DNA from: an uncultured bacterium
Lineage (GTDB): Bacteria; Verrucomicrobiota; Kiritimatiellia; RFP12; UBA1067
DNA: 56,613 bases
Assembly (NCBI GenBank): GCA_902799955.1
Contig: CADCCQ010000039.1
Coordinates: forward strand, 1-56,613
Direction of reading: 5' to 3'
The translations under genes were made by a program, and so were the position numbers. Below, piece after piece: positions 1 to 7,400 of this stretch (the stretch's first letter is position 1; each line of letters starts with the position of its first letter). The notes beneath the pieces are model-generated. The model was not told the origin of the DNA, made no database searches, and saw only the letters and a program-made list of their open reading frames with translations.

Positions 1-1
1 C

Positions 2-379
2 GTCGAGGTTGCATTCGGGCGCGACGCTGACGGCGACGGCGTTCTCTCGCGCTTCGAGGCGACGATGCGCGTCGGATGGGATTGCGGCGTCTGGGAGATC
101 GTTGACTGCGCCACGGGCGATGTCTTTTCCGAGCCGGGTTCGCCTGGTCCTGTCTCGCTTTCATGGATGCTGAATTTTTCTCCCGCTGGCGTTCCGAAGT
201 CGCTTGCGACGTCCGTTTCGGGAGTCGGCGTTTTCGCGGCGCTTGCAGAGCATCCGCCGCAGTTCCTGTTCTCGCCGGACTGGAACATGGTGCGCGTCAC
301 CTGTCGCGGCCTCGACGCGCCGAACCCGCGGATCGATTGCTCGGTCAAGAACATTCCGCTTGTGATACGGATACGCTAG
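2..379 (+). CDS. C-terminal end of a secreted DxDGDG-type protein (partial)
   Basis: The frame is open from the left edge and stops with TAG at 377-379, so only the last 125 residues are present. Near the start lies an EF-hand or dockerin-like calcium loop (DADGDGVLS), followed by WDCGVWEI. The rest is rich in short beta-type segments and small residues, as in C-terminal domains of large extracellular proteins. No membrane anchor or sorting tail is visible, and the protein ends in LVIRIR, a beta strand. The ATG at 65 is internal, because coding sequence continues upstream of it. The full protein cannot be named from this fragment. It is inferred to be exported, like the other large proteins of the window. 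Confidence 0.6.
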   Translation, partial: VEVAFGRDADGDGVLSRFEATMRVGWDCGVWEIVDCATGDVFSEPGSPGPVSLSWMLNFSPAGVPKSLATSVSGVGVFAALAEHPPQFLFSPDWNMVRVTCRGLDAPNPRIDCSVKNIPLVIRIR

Positions 380-395
380 GAAAGAGGGACTGTCA

Positions 396-1511
396 ATGAA
401 GATCGAACTCCACAGGATTCCGATTCGCGAACTGATCGAAGGCTATGTCGACGACGCGGAGAGCGGCGTGAGGGGCTACGGCGGGCGGCTCGACATCCGC
501 CCCGCATACCAGCGCGAGTTCGTGTACAAGGAGAAGGAGCGCAACGCCGTCGTCTCGACGGTCATGAAGGGCTTCCCCCTCAATGTCATGTACTGGGCGA
601 GGAACCCCGACGGTACCTTCGAGGTGATGGACGGCCAGCAGCGGACGATCTCGCTGTGCCAGTATGCCAACGGGGATTTCGCGTGGGGAGAGCTGGACCT
701 TGCCGCGAAGTACTTCCACCGCCAGCCTGAGGACGTCAAGAGTAGGTTCCTCGACTACGAGCTGATGGTCTACTTCTGCGAGGGGACGCAGTCGGAGAAG
801 ATCGACTGGTTCAAGGTGATCAACATCGCGGGGCTCAAGCTGACGGCGCAGGAGATGCGCAACGCCGTCTACGCGGGACCGTGGGTCGCGGACGCAAAGA
901 GGTACTTCTCGAAGCCGGGATGCGTCGCGCAGAAAATCGCCGCGCACTACGTCAACGCGCAGTTCGACCGCCAGGAGTGTCTGTCTGAGGCCATTTCCTG
1001 GATCGTCGGCTCGTACAAGGACAAGGCCATCGAGGAATACATGGCGATCCACCAGGGAGACGGCGAGGCCACCGGCCTGTGGCTCCACTTCCAGCGGGTT
1101 GTCAACTGGATAGACACGTTGTTTACGAAGTACAGGCGGGAGATGAAGGGGTTGGAGTGGGGGCGACTCCACAAGGAGTTCTCCGCAAGGTCGTACAACC
1201 CGAAGGAACTGGAGAGGCAGGTCGCCGCGCTGATGGCGGACAAGGAGGTCCAGAGGAAGAGCGGCATCTACGAGTATCTTCTCTCCGACGGGGTGAGGAC
1301 TGAGAAGCTGAACCTCCGGCAGTTCGACGACGACGAGAAACGTGCCGCGTACGAGATTCAACTTGGGGTGTGCCCCAGGTGCAAGGGGCATTTCGAGTAC
1401 GAGGAGATGGAAGGTGACCACATCGTCCCATGGTCGAAGGGAGGCAAGACCGTGCCGGAGAACCTCCAGATGCTGTGCCGCAGGTGCAACGGACAGAAGA
1501 GCGACAAGTAG
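396..1511 (+). CDS. DUF262-HNH single-chain nuclease (GmrSD-like)
   Basis: This 371-residue protein has an N-terminal DUF262 (ParB/Srx-like) domain with the signature DGQQR at residues 79-83, preceded by a YQREFVY segment. A long helical middle leads to a C-terminal HNH nuclease with two zinc-type cysteine pairs (CPRC and CRRC) around GDHIVPW, where D341 and H342 are the expected catalytic residues. In characterised relatives such as GmrSD and the BrxU type, DUF262 hydrolyses nucleotides and controls DNA cleavage by the HNH part, often against modified phage DNA. This version is shorter than typical GmrSD (over 500 residues), and no DUF1524 is seen. A GAAAGAGG ribosome site lies just upstream of the ATG. 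It stands alone, with no methylase or other defence gene beside it. The defence role is inference. Confidence 0.75.
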   Translation: MKIELHRIPIRELIEGYVDDAESGVRGYGGRLDIRPAYQREFVYKEKERNAVVSTVMKGFPLNVMYWARNPDGTFEVMDGQQRTISLCQYANGDFAWGELDLAAKYFHRQPEDVKSRFLDYELMVYFCEGTQSEKIDWFKVINIAGLKLTAQEMRNAVYAGPWVADAKRYFSKPGCVAQKIAAHYVNAQFDRQECLSEAISWIVGSYKDKAIEEYMAIHQGDGEATGLWLHFQRVVNWIDTLFTKYRREMKGLEWGRLHKEFSARSYNPKELERQVAALMADKEVQRKSGIYEYLLSDGVRTEKLNLRQFDDDEKRAAYEIQLGVCPRCKGHFEYEEMEGDHIVPWSKGGKTVPENLQMLCRRCNGQKSDK

Positions 1512-1695
1512 GGCGGAGGATGAGATTGTGGAATTATGCAATTGTGGAAATGTGGACTAGCGTAATTAGGTGTCAGGGGCAGTTGTCGAGTTTCAGTGAA
1601 AATCAAAGGAAAGGAATTCCCGCTTTTCAACCTTTCAACCCTTCAACCTTTCAACTTCTTCAGTTGGCAACATTTTACACTTTACACTCTCCATT
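1512..1695. repeat. Intergenic repeat tract with 7/8-bp units
   Basis: This gap lies between the stop codons of two convergent genes and contains no gene. From 1623 to about 1656 an 8-bp unit, CTTTCAAC, recurs about four times with small changes. From about 1670 to 1706 a TTTACAC-type 7-bp unit recurs. At 1535-1549 the 15-mer TATGCAATTGTGGAA is identical to 51276-51290. Read along ybeY (minus strand) the 1670-1706 part is purine-rich (GTGTAAA units), and it supplies the ybeY stop codon itself. The same type of tract follows other genes of this window. Confidence 0.6.
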
Positions 1696-2163
1696 TTACA
1701 CTTCCCTAAGCCATCGTAGTTCGCGGCGACGCATCCTTGCGTAGTCCTCTGGCGAATGGTCGTCCGCACCGGAGAGATGGTCCATGCCGTGCGCCACGTA
1801 TAGAAGAAGCTCCTTCGCCGCGGACCAGCCGCGCCTCGACGGGGCGGCCCTTGTCGCCATGTCGGCGTTGACGTACAGTTCGCCGTAGACGCCGTCCGGC
1901 TCCGGCGGAATCGCCTCGTATCCCTGCGTGATGACGTCGGTCGCGCCCGCGACGCCCATTATTGCCTCGTGCGCCTCCGCCGAGCCCTTGTCGTCCTGGA
2001 TGACGACGGCGACTTCGCGGAAGGGGACGTTGACTCTGCGCGAGGACATCTCCGCGAAGAAGCGCGCCGCCCCTGCGATTGCGGCGCGGCTGAGTCCGAG
2101 CGCCTTGGGGATTGCGCCCTCGACGGAAATCCTACAGGCCATTTCCGGTGCCTTCGCGTTCAT
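1696..2163 (-). CDS. ybeY: Endoribonuclease YbeY (rRNA maturation factor)
   Basis: YbeY is a zinc-dependent single-strand endoribonuclease acting in 16S rRNA 3' processing and ribosome quality control. The 155-residue length fits the family. The metal-site block near the C-terminus reads HGMDHLSGADDH (H125, H129, H136), matching the YbeY HGxxHLxGxDH signature with one extra residue before the third histidine. The predicted start lies inside the nif3-like gene, an overlap of 32 nt; a later ATG at 2142 would reduce this to 11 nt. The last codons (R-E-V-stop) run into the GTGTAAA repeat of the 3' gap, so the repeat seems to have set the C-terminus. It is the last gene of a three-gene minus-strand cluster. 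Confidence 0.85.
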   Translation of the reverse strand: MNAKAPEMACRISVEGAIPKALGLSRAAIAGAARFFAEMSSRRVNVPFREVAVVIQDDKGSAEAHEAIMGVAGATDVITQGYEAIPPEPDGVYGELYVNADMATRAAPSRRGWSAAKELLLYVAHGMDHLSGADDHSPEDYARMRRRELRWLREV

Positions 2164-2866
2164 CGATGAAGAACGCCTTTGTCGACGGGAACGCCTTCGA
2201 CATCGCGGCGGCGAGCGCCTTCACTCCGAAGGTCTCCGTCGCATAGTGCCCGGCGAGGACCATCTTCATCCCGACGTTCCGTGCGGCGACGACATCCCCC
2301 CAGCTTGCCTCGCCTGTGATGAAGATGTCGCATCCGAGGGCCTTGGCGGCCTCCGCGTCCTCCCCGGCACCGCCGGAGCACACTCCGACCTTCCAGCCGC
2401 GCCGCAGGGCGAACTTAGCCTCGCCCAGCTCGACGTCGCGGTCCTCCTGCGCAATGCCCGTCACGCCGATTACGTTGCCGTTGTAGGTGAACGCCTTCTG
2501 TATGTCCGCGAGGCCGAGCGCCCTGGCGATTTCGTGGTTGTTGCCGACCGCGGGGTTCGCGTCAAGCGGAAGATGCGCCGCGTAGAGCGCGACGTTGCGC
2601 CTCACGGCCGCCTTCACGACCTCGTAGGCGGAGCCGGTGATCCGGCGGATCCCGCCGCCCCACGATATCCCGTGGTGGACGACGCAGAGCTGTGCGCCGC
2701 TGTCGGCCGCCGCGTTGACGAATGACGCGGACGCGTCTACGCCAAACGCCACGGACTCCACGTCGCCGCCTTCGCGTGCGATCTGGAGTCCGTTGTTCGA
2801 CACGTCGTTGAAAGACGCCAGGCTCAGCGTGTCGTCCAGCCAGGCGATTGCGTCTGAAAGCCTCAT
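2132..2866 (-). CDS. Nif3-like dinuclear metal-centre protein
   Basis: The 244-residue protein fits the Nif3/YbgI family (GTP cyclohydrolase 1 type 2-like), ring-forming proteins with a two-metal site whose reaction is still unclear. The start MRLSDAIAWLDD, the early SNNGLQI segment, the HHGISWGG metal block, AAHLPLDA, and the late GEASWGD and AGHYATE blocks appear in the family order. The ATG at 2864-2866 overlaps the stop of the upstream secreted-protein gene (ATGA), which fixes the start and indicates translational coupling. Its 3' end overlaps the ybeY start. Pairing with YbeY is probably an operon convenience rather than a shared reaction. Confidence 0.85.
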   Translation of the reverse strand: MRLSDAIAWLDDTLSLASFNDVSNNGLQIAREGGDVESVAFGVDASASFVNAAADSGAQLCVVHHGISWGGGIRRITGSAYEVVKAAVRRNVALYAAHLPLDANPAVGNNHEIARALGLADIQKAFTYNGNVIGVTGIAQEDRDVELGEAKFALRRGWKVGVCSGGAGEDAEAAKALGCDIFITGEASWGDVVAARNVGMKMVLAGHYATETFGVKALAAAMSKAFPSTKAFFIDEREGTGNGL

Positions 2867-3414
2867 TTGCCGGCGGCCATCTCCTTGGCGACCATCTCGG
2901 CGAAGTCGGCGACCGCCTTGTTCCCGGAGTCCTTGCCGATGGCCTTGACCTGGTCGGCCTGGCACGGCTTTCCGCACCACCTGAGCTGGTCGAGGTAGTA
3001 CATCTTCACGTACGCGTCGCCCGCGGCCTTCGCGGCGGAGATGAGCTCGGTGGTCCAGAGGTCGCGGCACTTCGGCGCCTTGGGGCACTTGGTGCACATC
3101 ACCTTCTGGGAGACGGCGGCGATCTGGGTCGCAGCGACCGGGTCGGTCGCGTAGCCCGCCTTGACCTTGGCGAGAAGGGCGGCCATCGACTCCTTGCTGG
3201 CGACGATCTTGGCGATCGCCTCCTTGGACGTCGCCGCCTCGATCGCGGCCTTGTTCGCGCCCTGCCATGTCACGGCGCTCGGGTGGTTCTTGTCGTTCCT
3301 CATCGCGGCCCCGTAGCTCGTGTAGGGGTTCGGGTCCTTCTCGGCCAGGGCCTGGTTGTTTACGAAGGACGCCATTGCAAGCGCCGCGGCGAGTGTGAGC
3401 AGAGTCTTTTTCAT
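2863..3414 (-). CDS. Secreted protein with two Cys-pair motifs, unknown function
   Basis: The 183-residue product begins with a clear signal peptide (MKKTLLTLAAALAMASF, cleavage near NNQALA). The mature part is Ala/Lys-rich and probably helical, then has CTKCPKAPKC and later WCGKPC, two close cysteine pairs that could hold a metal, a cofactor or disulfides. I do not recognise a family. The frame is open further upstream to 3567, but a promoter at 3481-3510 and the signal peptide support the start at 3414. It leads the cluster with the Nif3-like gene (ATGA overlap) and ybeY, an unusual place for an exported protein. Confidence 0.65.
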   Translation of the reverse strand: MKKTLLTLAAALAMASFVNNQALAEKDPNPYTSYGAAMRNDKNHPSAVTWQGANKAAIEAATSKEAIAKIVASKESMAALLAKVKAGYATDPVAATQIAAVSQKVMCTKCPKAPKCRDLWTTELISAAKAAGDAYVKMYYLDQLRWCGKPCQADQVKAIGKDSGNKAVADFAEMVAKEMAAGK

Positions 3415-3480
3415 TTTTGTCAGTCCTGTTTTGTTCTTTCTTTCCCCCGAGCGCGAGTCCACGTCGGGCTTTATGACGTA

Positions 3481-3510
3481 ATTATACCAGAAAATTGTCT
3501 TCGCGCGCAA
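3481..3510 (-). promoter_or_regulatory. Sigma70-type promoter of the 3414-1696 cluster
   Basis: On the minus strand there is a TATAAT -10 box (3481-3486) and a TTGCGC -35 box (3505-3510) with an 18-nt spacer. Transcription would start near 3474, leaving a leader of about 60 nt before the ATG at 3414. Confidence 0.6.
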
Positions 3511-3588
3511 CACTTTTTTGAATGTCAATTGACAGCGGTTGTCTGCCGTAAAGGGAAGTAGTTTCACGTCATCAGGCCGAGAAGGAGG

Positions 3589-3729
3589 CTAGCGAAAGAC
3601 AGCAAGCGCCCATCCAAGAATGAGAACCACGATAATGGCCATGAAGTACCATGCGATTTCTTCTCCCGACAAAGGGATGTTATGTGGGCACCTCGCACAC
3701 ATGGGGCTATGCCTCATGTGTTGGCACAC
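3589..3729 (-). CDS. Possible small membrane protein with CxxC motifs
   Basis: Reading to a stop at 3589, this frame ends with a strong transmembrane segment (EEIAWYFMAIIVVLILGW) and a short positive tail. Before it lie CDVC and CARC pairs with nearby histidines, as in a small zinc ribbon. The start is uncertain: GTG at 3729 or ATG at 3717 are candidates, without a clear ribosome site, and the frame stays open further upstream. A good minus-strand promoter (TTGTCA, 18 nt, TATAAT at 3779-3784) sits just upstream, supporting a real gene of about 46-60 residues. No family is recognised. Confidence 0.4.
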   Translation of the reverse strand: MCQHMRHSPMCARCPHNIPLSGEEIAWYFMAIIVVLILGWALAVFR

Positions 3730-3778
3730 ATCACATGGCGATGGCTTGTTGTTTTGCTTGTTGTCCTCAATGTTTGTT

Positions 3779-3808
3779 ATTATAACACAACCAAGGGGCT
3801 TTTGACAA
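3779..3808 (-). promoter_or_regulatory. Sigma70-type promoter before the small membrane ORF
   Basis: On the minus strand, -35 TTGTCA (3803-3808), an 18-nt spacer, and -10 TATAAT (3779-3784). The predicted transcription start is near 3772, directly ahead of the CxxC/transmembrane ORF. Confidence 0.55.
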
Positions 3809-3874
3809 TGGCCAGAAGGCACGGCGGTGAATTGTGCGGATGAGCCGCGTAACGCCGTTTTTTTATTTTCCTGA

Positions 3875-3903
3875 TTGACAATAACGATTATATTTGGTAA
3901 CAT
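3875..3903 (+). promoter_or_regulatory. Sigma70-type promoter of the 3922 gene
   Basis: A perfect -35 TTGACA (3875-3880), a 17-nt spacer and a -10 TAACAT (3898-3903) lie only 18 nt before the ATG at 3922. The leader would be about 12 nt or less, with no strong ribosome site in it. Confidence 0.6.
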
Positions 3904-3921
3904 TATTTCCAGACTAGATAA

Positions 3922-4386
3922 ATGAACAGAGAGCATACAGTCACGAATGGCGCGGGGCGCATGGAGGAATGCGCCGAGCATGTCCGGGCGAAGTTCGCCG
4001 CGGAGGGCTACGAAACGCAGAAACTGACGGTCAGCGACCCCGGCGCGCGGGGAATGCTCGTTCAGATCCGGCGCAGTTCCGCCGGGAAGGTGGGCATGCT
4101 GGAGAGCCTCGCCGGAATGGGCGCGTGCGCGACGCTGAAGCTCACCGCGAACGGCGACGACGTCAAGATAGAGTCGGTAGGCGGCAAGTGGCTGGACAAG
4201 ATCGCGGCAAACGCCGTGTCCTGGGTTGTGCTGTGGCCGCTTTTCTTCACGTCCAGCTTCGGAATGTGGCGCCAGAAGGAGCTGCTTGACCGTGTGTTCA
4301 TGGAGGCGATGGCGTTCTACACCACACAGCGAAGTCCGGTCGAGGTGTTTGACGTGAAGTCTTCTAGTCCGCTTCTTTCGTCGTGA
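3922..4386 (+). CDS. Small hypothetical protein with one membrane-like segment
   Basis: I do not recognise this 154-residue protein. Residues 1-90 look like a compact alpha/beta domain (the ECAEHVRAKFAAEGYETQKL region followed by two strand-rich stretches). A hydrophobic segment, AVSWVVLWPLFFTSSFG, lies near residues 98-114, and a helical segment follows before a Ser-rich tail. There is no signal peptide, so it is either cytoplasmic or attached by the late hydrophobic helix. It has its own promoter at 3875-3903. It ends 38 nt before the giant CotH gene, whose strong ribosome site lies in that gap. Confidence 0.6.
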   Translation: MNREHTVTNGAGRMEECAEHVRAKFAAEGYETQKLTVSDPGARGMLVQIRRSSAGKVGMLESLAGMGACATLKLTANGDDVKIESVGGKWLDKIAANAVSWVVLWPLFFTSSFGMWRQKELLDRVFMEAMAFYTTQRSPVEVFDVKSSSPLLSS

Positions 4387-4424
4387 GGAGAATCTGAGTC
4401 AATCTGAGTCCAAGGAGGAGAATC

Positions 4425-7400
4425 ATGAGAAAAGTCAACGTATGCAACATAGGTGTGATGCTCGCAGCAACCTTCGCCGCGGCGCTTCCGTGCGCCGCCG
4501 ACACATGGTTTGACGCGGGGATACCGTCATACACTTCGTGGCCAGACGACGGTAGCACATACGAGGTGCAGGGCGTGGGCGTGTGGACGAATACGGCCAA
4601 CGCGGAGCTTGGCAGTTCTGCGGGGCAATCATGGCTGTCCGTCTTCGCCGAAGAGGTCACTCCGCTCCTCTTCACGCCGCTGCAGACGCGGTCGATCGCT
4701 TCGGACGAGCCCACCATGGTGTTCAACGTGAAGTTCACCGAGGGCACGTCGCCGCTCATCGCAGACCAGACGGTCAAGGGCTCCGTGACCGTCGTCGAGA
4801 AGGGCGAGGACTCCGTCTACATGGGCCTCATGAAGGACCCGGACGGCGCGACCAATATTTGGCGCGAGCTTTCCGGCGCGACGCCCGACCTCGCCAACGC
4901 GGTTGAGCTGAGGGTGTCCCTGCGCAACTACAACGGCGAGCGGCAGGTGCGGTACGCGGTTGGCAACACGGTTCTCACCTCGTCGTACGGCGAATGGGCG
5001 CCTACGGCCTACACCGGCTCCTCAGACGACGTGACGTCCGCCGGCATGGTGGGCAACGGCGACCTCTTCAACCTCGCGGCGGAGACCGTCGTCGTTCGGG
5101 TCAGGTCCCCGCTCACGATTCCCGACATCGACGGCATGAGCGTCGTCTCGGTCAAGGCGGACGGCGCGGAGGTGTCGCCGGAAGCAAACGGCACATACCT
5201 CGTCCCCGAAGGGGCCTACGTGTCCGTCACGTTCGCGCCGGACGAGGGCAAGTACCTCGACTTCCGCACGATGGTGTTCCAGATGGGCGACAGCGCGATG
5301 ACGCTGCCCGTGGCGGGCAGGCCGTCTGTCGTCCCGCCCTCCAGCTTCCTCTTCATCAACGAGGTCATGGCCTCGAACGGCGAGACGGCCGCGACGGTGA
5401 ACGGCGGCGCGGAGCTCGACTGGGTCGAACTGCGCAACGACAACGACGCCGACATCGACGTGACGGGCTGGTACATGTATGACGACGCCACGAAGCCGAA
5501 CAAGTGGGTTCAGATCGAAGGCTCGTGCGTCGTGCCCGGGCATGGCTACAAGCTCGTGTGGTGCGACAAGAGCTACACCAACTGGGCCGCGGGCGAGGCC
5601 CACGCCAAGTTCGGCGTCGGCAAGAGCGACAGCACGGTCGTCCTCGCCAGCTCCAACAGCCTCGACGCGATCGTCGCGACGCTGGCCCTGCCGCCGCAGA
5701 TGAAGGACGTCTCGTACGGACGCGGCAACCGCGAGAAGACGATCCTCGGCAAGCTCGATGCCGCGCAGTGGCGCGTCGGCAACGGCGAATGGCAGGCGGC
5801 CTCCGGCCCGGTCGGCATGCCGGGTGCGGCGACGGGCGGCTTCACTGTCAAGTCCTACCAGCTGAACAAGGACGCCTGCGCGAACATCCCCGCCGTCGAG
5901 GGCGCGCTCGCGAGCGGGAGGTACAGCCCGAGGACAACCCTTGCCGGCGTGCAGACGGTCGCCTACAAGAACGCGTCCGCCACGGGTTCGTCCGAGTTCA
6001 GCTCGAGCTACAGGTCCGTCTCCGAGGTCGGCATGGCCGACAACGGTACCTACTACGCGATCCTCGTCGAGGGCGTCGTCAACATCCCGCGCGCGGGCAG
6101 CTGGACGTTCAGCGTCGGCTCGGACGACGGCTTCTCGCTCGAGGCGTGGAACGAGAAGTACCACTTCCAGTCCGAGTACACGGGCGCGCGCGGCTACGGA
6201 CAGACCCCGGCCATCTTCCGCGTCCAGGAGCCGGGCGCGTACAACGTGAGGCTCCTCTACTTCCAGGCGACGGGCGGCGCGGCGCTCGACTTCTGCGTGA
6301 AGGAGGGCGAGTTCGAGGACTACGAGAACTTCACGCTGGACGGCTTCAGCCTCGTCGGCACGGCCGCGAGCGGCGTCACCCACGCCGGCGCATGGGCTGG
6401 ACACGTCTCGACCGACGTCACCGCCGCCATGCTTAATGTCACAAACGAGCTTGAATGGAAGGCGACGTTCGCGCTCGACGCGGCGCCGGCGTCGGACGAC
6501 GCCTTTAGGCTGAAGGTGCGTTTCGCTGACGGCTTCACGGCGAAGGTCAACGGCACGGTCGTCACGAACGCCCTGGTCGAAGAGGCGCGCGCGCTTGCGG
6601 ACGCGCTGACGCCAGTCGTGATCCCCATCCCGTCGGGACTTCTCGCTGCTGGCGACAACCTCCTCGAGATCACCGCCGTCAACGACGCAGCGAGCGATCC
6701 GGACTTCCTGCTCTCGGCCGAGGTCTCTGTCACGAAGTCCGCCGAGGAGCTCGTGTTCTTCCGCGAGCCCACGCCGGGCGCGAAGAACACGACGGCCGGC
6801 TACGGCCCGGCGTCCCCGAAGGTGTCGTTCAGTGTGCCGCACGGCTACAAGACGGCGGCGTTCGACCTGACGCTCTCCTGCGCGGACGATCCCACGGCGG
6901 CGATCTACTACACGCTCGACGGCACGTCGCCCACCACGTCCTCCACGCCCTACACGGGTCCGATCCACATCGCGTCCACCACGTGCATCCGCGCGGCGGT
7001 TCCGCAGGAGGGGAGCGTGATCCAGCAGGACGCCGCGGCGACGTACCTCTTCCTCGACGACATCCTCCAGCAGACGAGCGGCGTCGTGCCGGCGGGCTTC
7101 CCCTCGACCACGATCAACAGCCAGGTCATGCGCTACGGCATGAACCAGAGCGTCGTGAACGGCGCAGACCGCGACAGGCTCCTGCGCGGCTTCACGAACT
7201 CCGTCTCCACTATCTCGCTCGTCATCGACCCGCGCAACCTCTTCGACCCCGTCGAGGGTATCTACGTGAACGCCAAGGCGTGCGACGGACGCGAATGGGA
7301 GCGCACCACGATGGTGGAGCAGATCGACCCGACGAACGACGCCAACGGCTTCTCCACGGCGGGCGGCATCCGCATCCGCGGCGCGTTCAGCCGCAACCCA

